Shown in pieces: positions 10,910 through 23,525 of a DNA stretch of 64,000 nt; position 1 is the first letter of the stretch; each line of letters begins with the position of its first letter. Source of the stretch: Wolfiporia cocos (taxonomy: Eukaryota; Basidiomycota; Agaricomycetes; Polyporales; Phaeolaceae); NCBI GenBank assembly GCA_029448655.1, contig JACCLO010000007.1:3658001-3722000 (forward strand), given 5' to 3'. The position numbers and the translations under genes are program-made. The notes under the pieces are model-generated. The model was given only the letters and a program-made list of their open reading frames with translations. It searched no databases and was not told where the DNA came from.

Positions 10910-11606
10910 TGACACAGACTAGACTGTGGGACTCACACTATAACCTTGGAAGCGACTTGAAGTAGTTGCTGGAGATTGGTGAGGAGACTAGTGGGCGCAA
11001 GCAGAGATGTTATGTGACTGTGCGAATGCAGAGAACAAATCTAAGGCTTATCGTAGTGATAGCCCTACTTATATACATGCGTTGTTTGGTTACCAGTAAG
11101 GGAGCCAAACATGAAGACGGTCTGTGCGCAGACATAACTAATACAGCTAAGTCGTAAACTACAGTAGACCATGTGCGCCGGTAATGGCCGCACCAGTAAG
11201 AGTGTTTGTTTGGACCGTAGGTCCATGTTGTGAAGTGGCTGTAGCTACGTTAGTAAGCCATGCACGTGATAACTATATACCGGTATCGGGATATGAGTAA
11301 TACTAAGGGCATTGGCATGTGATAACGAGCGGGCCGCTTATCCAATTGTACTGACATAGCCCGGTACCGGGATATGAGTAAGGCGCGTGACACCGGAGGT
11401 TAGTCCGCTGAGTCATTGGCGCGTACAAACGTGTTATGTACGTGTTGTTATGACAGGTGGACGTATACCGCGTTGTGTACGTGTTGTTTGGTTGCGTGTA
11501 CGTGTAGACGGGCGCTTAGCAGCATAAACGTCTACAAGGTCGTAGAAATACCAGATAAATAGGTAAAAATACGGGAAAAATAGTGGCATGTCCCAAATCT
11601 GTGACA
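10910..11606 (-). repeat. Family B 3' LTR of copy B1
   Basis: A 697-bp LTR next to the purine tract GAAGAGGGGGTAA. By eye it differs at one position from the LTR at 36412-37108 and at many from the LTR at the other end of its own copy. Confidence 0.9.
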
Positions 11607-11645
11607 TTACCCCCTCTTCAGGTTTCATTGTCCCTAATGGAACGA

Positions 11646-14600
11646 TTACTTTCCCGTGGAGCCGAATCCACCAGTACCGCGCTCGGATTTAATCTTTTCA
11701 AAGTAAGATTTTCCGTGTAGCGTAATGTGCGGGTCCTTAGCAACTTCGCAGATAAGCTGAGCAATCTTATCACTGGCCCGAATGTCGATAGATATATCGG
11801 AGTGGTTCCGGAGAATGATGATCACTTCGCCTTGGTAATCGTGGTCGATAACGCCACCCATTACGTCTATGCCTTTTCGGGCAAGACTGGAGCGGGGGGC
11901 GATACGTCCGTAAGTGCCGAAAGGTACCTGGATTTTCAGTTTGGTATTGTATTCTGTCTGCCCGTGAGCTGGCAGAACGTCGCCTGTTGCAGTGTACAGG
12001 TCAAACCCAACCGAGTCCTTGGTTCCCTTTTCCGGCATTCGGCCGCCTTCACCGACTACGATTTTCAAGTCCGCGTTTTGGTTAATGTCCGCTGACATCC
12101 ATCCCCCGTCGGGGTGTCTAACCATGCGCTGCTTAGGATCCTTCGCAAATTTTTCACGATACTGCGGCCAGTCGTCTGGCCACGTGCATTCGTCGGCTTC
12201 CCAGTCGTCGCTGTCAGGGTCGAAGACATGAACTGCTTCTTTCCTTCTAGCTGATCGCCTGAGGGGGACATCCTGCATTGGAATGGCGTGTGAAGCCTTG
12301 TATTCCTGCAGAATGTTGTATGCCGTGTCGAGATCGGCTTCACGTACCCAGTGTCACAGAATTCCCGGAAGGGGCTTCTGACATCCCTCGCTATTGGTAT
12401 TCACAGGCGCCGCTAGGTGCGCGCACGCCTTCCTGATCCACAGCCACCTCCAGCGTCTCCTCTTCGCCATTTAGATCATCTGACTCAGTAGTTTAGCGCT
12501 GTAGGGTAGCGCGCGCCTCAGGTACGGACACGTTACGGTCACAGTAGTTACATGTACGTCACTTGTCATGTGCCTCTTAGATAATGCGCACGGGCCATTA
12601 CTTTAGGGCACGACTCGTAGTTACTATCGTCATGTATATATTACGTCGAGATGTGGGCTTACACCCCATCTCTCAGATTCTCGTCAATGGGATAATCCCC
12701 TTACTCGCTATCTCGTCTGTGTTGCTGCTGGCCCGGGGCCCCCTCTTGTCTAGCTTGTCTGTGTGCTAGCCCCGACACGTCGCCTTGCGGAGTACCGTTG
12801 GTACTCCCGGTGGACTCCTATAAGGATGTCCCATCGGGCGCGCCGCGAGGTCACCGCTATCGCGGTTGGTACACCGCCTTGTTAGGCGTTAGGGAATTCC
12901 CCATGTAGCCATGGTCGCACAGACCGGTGGGTCTGTGACATAATCTGAGAGATATCTTACCTCCCCTCCGGCGCCACCTGCGCTGGGGCCGAGGGTTCTC
13001 CATCTGTAGGTCGCCAAGGCAGCATGGCGGGGCAGCCGACGGTAGAAGCACCGTCGGTCCGTAGTTTTACGAGCCCCCACGAAATGCTACACCTGGCAAA
13101 GCGACCACAGGGAGTGAGAAAGCAAGACCGCCCCCTTCCGAACGAAAGGTAGCCGGGGTCGATCGACGTAAGCTGCGATTAGGGCCCGCCACCCATCCCC
13201 TGCAAAGGGAATGCGGTGTGTGGAGGCACAGTGCAGTCTGACCACTTACCCCTGGGCGGCGGGGATTACTCAAGAACTGATGACCCGTGGGTATGCGAAG
13301 GGCTCCGCAAGGATGCCCAACCCCACAACGACCGGTCAACACGATGAATATGGACACGACGCCGATAGAACTGGCCTTTGGGTACGACGGACACGGGTGA
13401 CGGGCACCCACAGTAAGTAGCGGCTGGGAGCGATCCTTGCTGGCCGCGAAAGCTACAACAAAAACCTAGCTACAAAGCTGTCCCTCTCGAACCCGGTGAG
13501 TCTTGCCAACTCGATGCCGCGCTGGGTTGGCGTCCCCACCAGCGCGCGTCCTTTTCTCTTCAACCCTCTCCGACGGACGGACCGTCAGGAATCCCGGGTG
13601 CTCCCTGCTGCGATAGTGACGGGTGGTGCCGGCCCAGCAGTGCCGGGATCTCTATTAACCAACAGGAAGGGATGTCGTAGGATCAACGTCAGAGACGACG
13701 TTTTTTGAGAGGGGGGGTAATGTCACAGAATTCCCGGAAGGGGCTTCTGACATCCCTCGCTATTGGTATTCACAGGCGCCGCTAGGTGCGCGCGCGCCTT
13801 CCTGATCCACAGCCACCTCCAGCGTCTCCTCTTCGCCATTTAGATCATCTGACTCAGTAGTTTAGCGCTGTAGGGTAGCGCGCGCCTCAGGTACGGACAC
13901 GTTACGGTCACAGTAGTTACATGTACGTCACTTGTCATGTGCCTCTTAGATAATGCGCACGGGCCATTACTTTAGGGCACGACTCGTAGTTACTATCGTC
14001 ATGTATATATTACGTCGAGATGTGGGCTTACACCCCATCTCTCAGATTCTCGTCAATGGGATAATCCCCTTACTCGCTATCTCGTCTGTGTTGCTGCTGG
14101 CCCGGGGCCCCCTCTTGTCTAGCTTGTCTGTGTGCTAGCCCCGACACGTCGCCTTGCGGAGTACCGTTGGTACTCCCGGTGGACTCCTATAAGGATGTCC
14201 CATCGGGCGCGCCGCGAGGTCACCGCTATCGCGGTTGGTACACCGCCTTGTTAGGCGTTAGGGAATTCCCCATGTAGCCATGGTCGCACAGACCGGTGGG
14301 TCTGTGACATAATCTGAGAGATATCTTACCTCCCCTCCGGCGCCACCTGCGCTGGGGCCGAGGGTTCTCCATCTGTAGGTCGCCAAGGCAGCATGGCGGG
14401 GCAGCCGACGGTAGAAGCACCGTCGGTCCGTAGTTTTACGAGCCCCCACGAAATGCTACACCTGGCAAAGCGACCACAGGGAGTGAGAAAGCAAGACCGC
14501 CCCCTTCCGAACGAAAGGTAGCCGGGGTCGATCGACGTAAGCTGCGATTAGGGCCCGCCACCCATCCCCTGCAAAGGGAATGCGGTGTGTGGAGGCACAG

Positions 14601-17600
14601 TGCAGTCTGACCACTTACCCCTGGGCGGCGGGGATTACTCAAGAACTGATGACCCGTGGGTATGCGAAGGGCTCCGCAAGGATGCCCAACCCCACAACGA
14701 CCGGTCAACACGATGAATATGGACACGACGCCGATAGAACTGGCCTTTGGGTACGACGGACACGGGTGACGGGCACCCACAGTAAGTAGCGGCTGGGAGC
14801 GATCCTTGCTGGCCGCGAAAGCTACAACAAAAACCTAGCTACAAAGCTGTCCCTCTCGAACCCGGTGAGTCTTGCCAACTCGATGCCGCGCTGGGTTGGC
14901 GTCCCCACCAGCGCGCGTCCTTTTCTCTTCAACCCTCTCCGACGGACGGACCGTCAGGAATCCCGGGTGCTCCCTGCTGCGATAGTGACGGGTGGTGCCG
15001 GCCCAGCAGTGCCGGGATCTCTATTAACCAACAGGAAGGGATGTCGTAGGATCAACGTCAGAGACGACGTTTGAGAGGGGGGGTAATGTCACAGAATTCC
15101 CGGAAGGGGCTTCTGACATCCCTCGCTATTGGTATTCACAGGCGCCGCTAGGTGCGCGCGCGCCTTCCTGATCCACAGCCACCTCCAGCGTCTCCTCTTC
15201 GCCATTTAGATCATCTGACTCAGTAGTTTAGCGCTGTAGGGTAGCGCGCGCCTCAGGTACGGACACGTTACGGTCACAGTAGTTACATGTACGTCACTTG
15301 TCATGTGCCTCTTAGATAATGCGCACGGGCCATTACTTTAGGGCACGACTCGTAGTTACTATCGTCATGTATATATTACGTCGAGATGTGGGCTTACACC
15401 CCATCTCTCAGATTCTCGTCAATGGGATAATCCCCTTACTCGCTATCTCGTCTGTGTTGCTGCTGGCCCGGGGCCCCCTCTTGTCTAGCTTGTCTGTGTG
15501 CTAGCCCCGACACGTCGCCTTGTGGAGTACCGTTGGTACTCCCGGTGGACTCCTATAAGGATGTCCCATCGGGCGCGCCGCGAGGTCACCGCTATCGCGG
15601 TTGGTACACCGCCTTGTTAGGCGTTAGGGAATTCCCCATGTAGCCATGGTCGCACAGACCGGTGGGTCTGTGACACCCAGGAGTCGTCGTTGATACCGAA
15701 CCCTTTCCATCGGATTCTGTATTCAACTCTTCCTGCGCGGAGACGATGATCTAAGATCTTCTCAACTTCCCATAACTCCTCGCCATCGATCATTTCTGGT
15801 TGAGGTTCTGGTTTCTTCTGATGCACAGGGTCCTTATACATGACCAACTTGGAAGCGTGGAATACGGGGTGATAAGCCCTGTATTGCTCGTCCATATGTA
15901 CCCTAAAGGTGACCGGGGATAATTGTTCAATTATCTTGAATGGCCCCAAATAGCGTGGACTAAGACTTCTTTCGGAGTCTTGCCAGCTACGGGCGTCAAC
16001 GAGAACTTTATCGCCAACTTTAAACGGTACCGAGCGCTTATGTTGATCATAGTACCAAGACCAGCGTTCAGCAGCCAGTTTCATAGCTGCCTTAGCTTGT
16101 TCTTGTGCCGACCATCTGGCGTAAGCAAATTGATTTAAATCCGAATATTGCGTCGGCTTCAAATCCGTAGGTCCTGCATTGGGATGCCTTCCTAGTTCGA
16201 CGAAGAATGGACTATTCTTGGTCGTCTCGCTAGCCGTGTTATTGTACGCAAACTCTGCCGTGGGGAGATAGAACACCCAGTTATCTTTTTGGATAACGTC
16301 GATGTAACATCGTAGGTATTGTTCTAGAATTTGGTTAATTCTCTCCGTTTGGCCGTCCGCTTGCGGGTGGTAGGCTGTCGTCATCGACCTCTGAATTCCC
16401 AATTGCTCGCACCATCCCTTGAATAACTCAGAAGAGAATTGCGGTCCTCTATCCGAAATAATTTGTTTCGGAAGTCCGTGATTTGGGTAAATCCGGAGGT
16501 ACAGGAGGTTCGCTAATTCCTTTGCCGAGATATTGTCTGACGTGGGAATGAAGTGTGCGCGCTTGGTCAATCGGTCCACTACTACCATAATAGCAGTGAA
16601 TTGTTTGAATTCGCCGCTGGGCGGTAAGTGAACGATGAAGTCGATTGTGATTGTGTCCCATGGTGCTTCCGGTACTGGGAGCGGTTGCAGGGGTCCATAC
16701 GGGGTCTGGTTGCGGTTTTTCATGCGTTGGCATGTATCACAACCTTCCACGTATTGCTTCACCATCGTGGTCATTCCAGGCCACCAGTAATTACGTGATA
16801 GAAGTTCATAGGTCTTCCATCGTCCGAAGTGTCCGGCAGTCACATGGTCATGATGTAACTCCAGAATCTTCGTGCGCAATTCTTTAGGCTCTTTTGGAAC
16901 GTACACTTTTCCTCGTCTGAGGAGTAATCCGGCCTCCATGTTCCATTCCTGGAGATCTTTACCGAATTCCTTGGGACCACTTTTCAGTAGTTCCTGGTAA
17001 TCTTTGGTAATCTGATCGTCCATGAGGGCTTGTCGGATTTGTCTGAGAAGGTCCTCGTCGCCTGATTGTATCTCCTGCTGCGACGCTTCTAGCGCCCTAA
17101 CCGTAAAGTATTCCGGTTTCAGCAAAATTTGATCGCGATTGTCGAGTTCCACCCCCTCTTCATGGTCTGGCCTCCGTGACAGAGGATCAGCCGTAAGCAT
17201 TGTTTTACCGGGTTTGTGACACATGGTGAAGTTGAACCTTGTCAGGTAAAGACTCCAACGTGCCTGTCTCTGGGTTAGCCGTTGTGCCGATTTGAAATAT
17301 GTCAGATTGAGATGATCCGACCATACTTCAAATCTGTGTGGGTGTCCTTCGAGGTAATGTCTCCATTCCTCTAGAGCGCGGATGATTGCAAGCAACTCCT
17401 TATCGTAAATCTCATAGTTCCTTTCGGGTGCTGATAGAGATTTCGAGTAAAAGGCTACCGGGTGCCAGAGCTTATCCTCTGAAGAGTATTGCGATAGCAC
17501 CGCACCAGTTGCGTAATCGGAAGAATCCGCTTCCACGCGGAACGGGGACTCCTGATCTGGGATCCGGAGTATTGGAGCCGATGTGAAAGCTTCCTTGAGC

Positions 17601-19510
17601 GTTTGGAAGGCTTCCGCTTGTTCGGGTCCCCAGTTCCACTGTGTGTTTTTCTTGGACAGTTCGGTTAACGGCTTAACCACTTTGGAGAAATCTTTAATGA
17701 ACCGACGGTAGTAGTTGGCGAAGCCAACAAAGGCTTGGACGTCCTTCACCTTGGCAGGTGTAGGCCAGTCCATTACACCGGCTACCTTCTTAGGGTCCAT
17801 TTCGACTTTTCCTTTGGAAATGATCATTCCCAGGTATTCAATACTGCTTTGTTCGAAGAAGCACTTTTCAGGCTTCGCGAACAAGTCGTTGTCTTGCAAG
17901 ATTTGTAATACTTGCTTGACGATACGACGGTGTTCCAACAGGTCGTTTCCAAACACAAGGATGTCGTCTAGGTAGACAATGACCTTTCCTTCTCTGATAA
18001 GGTCACCTAGGATATCGTTCATCATGTGTTGGAACGTGCTGGGTGCATTACAAAAACCGAAGTACATGACTACAGCTTCGTAAAGGCCGTTAGGCGTAAT
18101 GAATGCGGTCTTCCATTCATCTCCCTCCTTGATTCTTACGTTGTTGTAACCCCAACGCAAGTCGAGCTTCGTAAATATCGAAGCCTGGCTAAGCTTATCG
18201 ATAAGCTCGTCTATGCGTGGGAGAGGGTACCTGTTTTTAATGGTCAAGTCGTTTACTTTTCGGTAATCGACTACCATTCGGGCTCCGCCGTCTTTTTTAG
18301 GGATGAAGAAGACCGGGCTCGCGATCGGGGATTTCGAGTGTCGGATGTAGCCCTTCCGTAACTCTTCCTGAATCCACTGATCTAGCGAGTTCGCTTCCTG
18401 AGGAGACATCTTGTATGCCTTACTCGGGGGCGGTAGTACCGCGTCATCGGGGAAGTCGATGGCGTGGTCGTATGGTTTCCGTTCGGGCATCCTTTCGGAT
18501 GCGCGTTGAGAAAATACCGTGGGACCAAACTCCTGGTATTCCTCCGGAACCAAGGATTTCCATTTCTGGAGATCCGCATCTGTCAGGAATTCATCATCCG
18601 ACTTCTCTGTTATCGACTGAATGGCATCGATAAGGAGTTCCGTTCCTTCGTCAAGGGTGTTCACCCAAGCGACAAAGGGATTCCCCGGCTCCTCTAAGCC
18701 GAGAAAATCTATTGGAAAGTCGTTGATGATTTGATAGATGTTGCGGGGTTCGATTTCGTCCTCTTCCTCAGAAATCGAAACCCGTTTGTCATGTTTACAT
18801 TTTTGCGTACACCGATATGTGAAGGTTCCTTCCGGCCAATTGAAGTCCGGGTTGTGTTTCAGGAACCAGTCGTATCCGAGGATCACATCCGCATTCTGTA
18901 CGTCCATTACGTACAAGAATTCGGTGGACTTGTGTTCCTCGTGCACCATATAAGCTTTTACTGCCGTATTGATATTACCGGCGGTATTAGAGGTACCGTC
19001 GGCGTTACGAATCTCGAGAGGCGAAGGTAGTTTCTGAGTGACTAACTTCTCCTCGTGTACGAGTTTCTTATCTATGACGCTTATTGATGCACCGGTGTCG
19101 ATTAATGCCATGGCGTTAACTTTCTTTCCATATACCCACAGTTCCACTTCGATAGAGAACGATTTATTGTCGTCTCGAGAATCGTTTCCATGTACATTAT
19201 ACAAAGTGAAAAATTTCAACGCGAGCGGGTCAGGATAAAAGTATTGTACAGGAGGGGCACGTGTAGCTAGTGTCCTTGTCCTCCGGGCAAAGTCCATTGC
19301 CGAATTTCCGAATATACCGAGGTGGGATACCGGGTGACGTGCGACCGCCTTATCTTCCCACAAGATAAGGGGTCTCTGTGAAGCCTCTTCGTAGAGGTGC
19401 GCTTCTTCAGGGCGCTGTACACTCCCAGCCGCTGCGGGGTTGGTGTGTTCTTCACAGAACGTCTTCGAGACGTGTGGTTGGGGCGAGGGGAACCGAGATG
19501 GTCCCGACAT
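11646..19510 (-). CDS. pol: Family B Pol (copy B1), split by the tandem C element
   Basis: Protease with D-T-G (near 19095), RT with YLDD (near 17975), RNase H, integrase with zinc domain (about 16720-16860) and D, D, E residues, and chromodomain up to the insertion at 15676. The chromodomain end and the dUTPase continue at 12351 down to 11646. The target duplication CCCAG flanks the insertion, and the frame rejoins if it is removed. dUTPase motifs: SVGFDLYT, RSSLA, GGVIDHDYQGEV, SDKIAQL, GGFGSTG. The pol frame overlaps the end of gag in the +1 frame, unlike the -1 arrangement of families A and D. Upstream of the overlap the frame is open to an ATG at 19510 but this part reads like the gag frame shifted. 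Confidence 0.88.
12352..12940 (+). repeat. Family C LTR, first of the tandem
   Basis: 589 bp, TGTCACAG to CTGTGACA. TATATAT precedes the putative transcript start ATCTCTCAGAT (12668-12678). A CACAGACC/GGTCTGTG hairpin sits at the extreme 3' end. Confidence 0.92.
12941..13720 (+). other. Internal region of the non-autonomous C element, copy 1
   Basis: Contains no coding region that I can support. It begins with the self-primer site ATCTGAGAGAT (12943-12953) and ends with the purine tract. Homologous to 14310-15086 and, inverted and diverged, to 20383-21177. Confidence 0.85.
12943..12953 (+). promoter_or_regulatory. Self-primer binding site, C element copy 1
   Basis: ATCTGAGAGAT is the exact complement of ATCTCTCAGAT in the flanking LTR. 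A second copy is at 14312-14322. Confidence 0.72.
13721..14309 (+). repeat. Family C LTR, middle of the tandem
   Basis: 589 bp; differs from the first LTR by about one base in the CGCGCRCGCC run. It has no target duplication of its own. Confidence 0.92.
14310..15086 (+). other. Internal region of the non-autonomous C element, copy 2
   Basis: 777 bp, three T shorter than copy 1 just before the purine tract and otherwise essentially identical. Non-coding. Confidence 0.85.
15087..15675 (+). repeat. Family C LTR, last of the tandem
   Basis: 589 bp, followed by the target duplication CCCAG at 15676-15680. Confidence 0.92.
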
Positions 19511-22500
19511 TGGCGACTGTGGTGGCGGGGGCCGAGGGTCCTGCTGAGCTTGAGTCAGCTGTCACTTCTTCCCAGATCATTCGGGCACAATACGTCTTGC
19601 CATCCGCGGGGGGCGCCGAGTACGGCTTCTTGCCAGAAGCCTGTCCCTTTCCACTACCCGAAGGAGCAGCCGTGGTCTTTCCAGACGCGGCAGCTGCTTC
19701 CTTCGCCCTTTGTTGCTCGGCCCGCTGAGCGGCAGGCACGAACGTTCCCGCGGCCTTGTCTGCCGCAAGCTTAGGACATTTGTTGAAGTAATGTCCTGTC
19801 TGCTTGCAGTGTCACAGACTTACCCGTCTGTGCGACCCTGGCATCAGGGGGACTCCCTAACGCCCTACAAGACGTGTGCGACGCCGCGCCAGCGGTGACC
19901 TTGTCGGCTGTACCAAAAGAGACCATTCCCTAAGGACTCCTAGAGGCGACGTAGAGAGGCATCACACAGTCGAGCAAGACAAGAGGGGCCCTCGGGCCAG
20001 AGCACGCGCAGGGAAGTGATAAGAGAGGCACAATTAGTGCATTGACGAGAATCTCAAGGATGAGGATGTAAGTCCTCATCCGTCGTACTTATACATGTGT
20101 AGCTGGCCAGTAATGGCCGCCCTAAAGTAATGGCCCGTGCGCGCATTATCTAAGAGAGCACATGATGTGTAACTACAGTGACGAATGTAACTAGTGTGAC
20201 CATAACGTGAGATACCTGAGGCGCGCGCTACCCTACAGCGCTAACCTAACAGTCAGGTGACCAACAAACTACAGAGACGCACGAGGAGGTGGCTGAGGAC
20301 CAGAGACGCGGCGTACGCCTAGCGCCGCATGTGGAACCTATAGCGAGGGAAGTACGGTAACCCCCTGGGTACATCCGTGACATTACCCCCCCTCCTAAAA
20401 AACGTTGTCCCTAACGTTCTACCTTATATCCTACGACCCTCGCATCCTTGGTTGCTTGTTTAACACACGGCTCATGTGGTTTATGAGGAGCGTCCATGTG
20501 CACGGTCCGTCCGCCGGTGGAGGAGTGAAGTGAGCGTCGCCTGCAGGAGACATCAGGATTCGCAATACATTCCCTGTTTCCTTACATCCCGCGACGTGAG
20601 CGAATGAGGCTCGTCAGAGGTGAGCGGGTCCATCAGAGGTTGTGGTAATGTCAAGATCATTCCGCCTCCTAGGACTGACGCTGACGTGGCTGAGCGTGAC
20701 GCGCCGACCCCGGGGTATGTGGTTGGCTCAGTCGAGTATAGTAGTCGGTTGTCGTTGTTGTTGTCTATCCTTCGAGACCGTCGGTGTGGGGTTGGAGACC
20801 CTTGCGGGTTCCTTCGCATACCCACTGGTCATGAGATCTTGTACTTGTGCCTGCCGCCCAGGGGTAACTGGCCGGACTGCCCTAGACCTCCACACGCGCG
20901 TACATTCCCTTGTCAGGGGTGACGGCGGCGGGTCCTCAAACGGGGCTTACGTCGGTTGACCCCTTCTACCTTGCGTTCAAAAGGGGGCGGACTTGCTTGC
21001 TCACTCCGCACGGGTACTTCGCCTGGTGTAACACTTCGTGGGGGCTCGTAAGACTACGGACCTCTGGCGCTTCTACCAGAGGCTGCCCCGCCGTGTTGCC
21101 ATGGCACCCTGTACGTGGAGAACCCTCGGCCCCAACGCAGTTCGCGCCGGAGGGGAGGTAAGATATCCTTGAGATTATGTCACAGACTTACCAGTCTGTG
21201 CGACCCTGGCATCAGGGGGACTCCCTAACGCCCTACAAGAGGTGTGCAATGCCGCGCCAGCGGTGACCTTGTCGGCTGTACCCCGCACTGGGGACTCCTA
21301 GAGGCGACATAGAGGAGCATTACACAGTCGAGCAAGTCAAGAGGGGCCCTCGGGCTAGAGCACGCGCAGACAGAGGATAAGAGAGGCACATGAGTGCATT
21401 GACGAGAATCTCAAGGATGAGGATGTAAGTCCTCATCCGTCGTACTTATACATGTGTAGCTGGCCAGTAATGGCCGCCCTAAAGTAATGGCCCGTGCGCG
21501 CATTATCTAAGAGAGCACATGATGTGTAACTACAGTGATGAATGTAACTAGTGTGACCATAACGTGAGATACCTGAGGCGCGCGCTACCCTACAGCGCTA
21601 ACCTAACAGTCAGGTGACCAACAAACTACAGAGACGCACGAGGAGGTGGCTGAGGACCAGAGACGCGGCGTACGCCTAGCGCCGCATGTGGAACCTATAG
21701 CGAGGGAAGTACGGTAACCCCCTGGGTACATCCGTGACATGCAGTAGGTGCAGACGGCGTTGGTGGTGTCGGCGGGGGCTTTGGCGGGCGCCTTTCCCTT
21801 ATCCTTCTTTTTCTCCGACTTCTTCGCAGAAGCGGAGGACGTCTCCTTCTTTTCGGCGGGGGCCGAGTCCTTCTTGCTGGCCTTTTCGAAGATCGAACCC
21901 TTGATCTTGTCAGGGTAAGATGTCTGATACATTTCGAGGGTGAAATCTATCAGGGGTTCGATGTCGGTGGGGGCCTTGAAGAACGGGGTCTTGCCGAGGA
22001 CGTTTAAGGTGTCCTTAACCTTTTCGGGGAGTGTTTCGGTGAACTCCCACACCAGGGTCTCATTGGCGGTTTCGGAGAGACGGCCGAGGGTGCGGAACCG
22101 TTCGCAGTAATTGAAGTAGTTCGATTCTGCCAGTTCCTTGCCCTTCGTGCCGTAGTAGCCGCGAATTTCCTTCTTGGCTATCTCCTTATCCGTCATTTTC
22201 CCATATTGCACCATGACTGACTTGGTGAAATCCTCCCAGGTGCCGAGAGGTTCACCGTTTCCTGCCTTCTTGATGAGAGGCGAGAAAAATTTGTATGCGT
22301 CCCCTGTGACGCGGAAGAGGGCCGTGGTGATACGGTCATGGTCGTCGTAGACCCTGAGCGTACCGAAGTACAGCCCCATCTTTTCCACCCATTCCTGCGC
22401 AGTCACCTTTCCAGATGACCCAGAGAATTCGGGGGGAGGGGGAATTTTCAGGTTTTGAGGCAGACCTGGAATCTGCGGGGCGACGGCTGCTGCAGCAGCG

Positions 22501-23378
22501 GCTGCGGCTTGTGCGGCGGCAGCGGCCTCGGCTGCGCGGGATTGAGCATTGCCAGGGGCTGGTGCTGGGTCTTCAGAGGGCGTGCGGACACCGGGAGGGT
22601 TGGGAACGGAGGGATTCTTGCGAATCCTCCGGAGTTCCTCGTCAACCTTCTCCATACGCTCGGCGAATGCATCTTCGAGATCGTCGAGCCGAGACCGGTA
22701 GTCCTTCCGGAGTTCTTTCTCCATTGCGGAGAACTTGGCGGTGTACTCCTGTCGGAGTTCCTTGCCGAGGTCCACCAGAGTGGACAGCACCTCGTTGCGG
22801 ACCGAGTTGACTGCTTCGTGTAGCTCGTCTTGGGCCTTCTGTTCGATTGCCCTGGATTGCCCAACCAGGGAGTAGATTCTGCCATGAATGCGCTCCAGGC
22901 GGGCGTGCACCATCCGGCCGAGAATGTCGGTCGTGTCATGACTTATTGCCGCACTTCGTTGTACGGCGGCGTCGAGTATTGGCCCATGGATGGAGCCGTC
23001 CACCTTGTGGTGTTCTTCCTCGGGAAGGTACGCCTTAAGGTTGTTTTCTACTACGGCGTTGGTCAGCCGCGTGGGGCCCGAATACTCCATTTCTAGAGTT
23101 GTTACGGATCCGATTGGACGGGTGTGGCGAGCCGGGGCATACCCAGGTATAGGGGTGCCCGGGCGTGTTCCCATGGGGTTGGTCGGAGATTCTCTTTGTG
23201 GGGGGACGAACTCCTGTACGTCTTCTCCCTCGTCTTCTTCCTCTTCCTCGCTGAGGTGCTCCAGCGTCACCAGTTGCTGAGTTCCCGAGGGACCAGCTTC
23301 CGGGGTTACCGGGCCTTCTGAGCGGAGGCGCATCTTACGGGGGGCGAGGGGGGTGCTAACGGAGGAGGTGGAAGACAT
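19452..23378 (-). CDS. gag: Family B Gag (copy B1), split by a complete C element
   Basis: The N-terminal part runs from the ATG at 23378 (MSSTSSVSTP) to 21745; the C-terminal part is 19809 down to 19452. The insertion 19810-21739 with its TGCAG duplication lies within the zinc knuckle, directly after C-T-Y-C; copy B2 shows the intact CX2CX4HX4C. The protein has an acidic N-terminal stretch, a coiled coil (about residues 150-260), an Ala-rich linker, the gag core (WVEKMGLYF ... WEDFTKSVMVQYG) and a Lys/Ala/Pro-rich C-terminus. Intact length would be about 663 residues as in B2. Confidence 0.88.
19810..20382 (-). repeat. 3' LTR of the C2 element
   Basis: 573-bp LTR bounded by TGTCACGGATGTAC and CTGTGACA on the minus strand. 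A CACAGAC/GTCTGTG hairpin lies at its U5 end. Confidence 0.9.
20383..21177 (-). other. Internal region of the C2 element
   Basis: Non-coding; ORFs of up to about 105 codons here are on both strands and are not conserved with the C tandem. Homologous in outline to the internal regions at 12941 and 14310. Confidence 0.8.
21165..21175 (-). promoter_or_regulatory. Self-primer binding site of the C2 element
   Basis: ATCTCAAGGAT on the minus strand is the complement of the LTR sequence ATCCTTGAGAT (21408-21418), which lies about 32 bp below a TATAAG box. Confidence 0.74.
21178..21739 (-). repeat. 5' LTR of the C2 element
   Basis: 562-bp LTR, slightly shorter than its partner by small deletions in the U5 half; otherwise very similar. 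Confidence 0.9.
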
Positions 23379-23525
23379 TTGTGAATCTGTTTATGACGAA
23401 TGTTAGTTTCCGGTTACTCATTGTCTTAGATTCTTTTAAGAAGGATTTTTGGTTTGAAAGCTGCAACTTTCGTTATAGATCACACTCGCACTCTATTTCA
23501 GAGTTAAAAGATGATAGTATTTCTA

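Larger units (their letters stand above)
12352..15675 (+). mobile_element. Tandem non-autonomous LTR element (family C): LTR-internal-LTR-internal-LTR
   Basis: Three 589-bp LTRs alternate with two internal regions of 780 and 777 bp, all nearly identical. One 5-bp duplication CCCAG flanks the whole array (12347-12351 and 15676-15680) and none lies at inner junctions, so this is one insertion later expanded by unequal recombination, or inserted as a tandem. The internal regions hold no gag or pol and only shadow ORFs, but keep the primer site after each LTR and the purine tract GAGAGGGGGGGTAA before the next. It must use proteins from another element. Confidence 0.92.
19810..21739 (-). mobile_element. 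Complete non-autonomous LTR element, family C2
   Basis: Two LTRs (19810-20382 and 21178-21739) enclose about 795 bp without genes. TGCAG duplications flank it (19805-19809 and 21740-21744). The purine tract GGAGGGGGGGTAA adjoins the left LTR (20383-20395) and the primer site adjoins the right LTR, so it is on the minus strand. It is related to the tandem at 12352 but has its own transcript start and primer pair, ATCCTTGAGAT and ATCTCAAGGAT. Confidence 0.92.

Noticed and set aside
13067..13411. 114-codon ORF in the C element internal region, repeated at 14436-14780
   Set aside because: Repeated only because the element is tandem; it is not kept in the related C2 element.
20620..20959. ORFs of 100-105 codons inside the C2 element
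   Set aside because: Several overlapping frames on both strands with no conservation to the C tandem.
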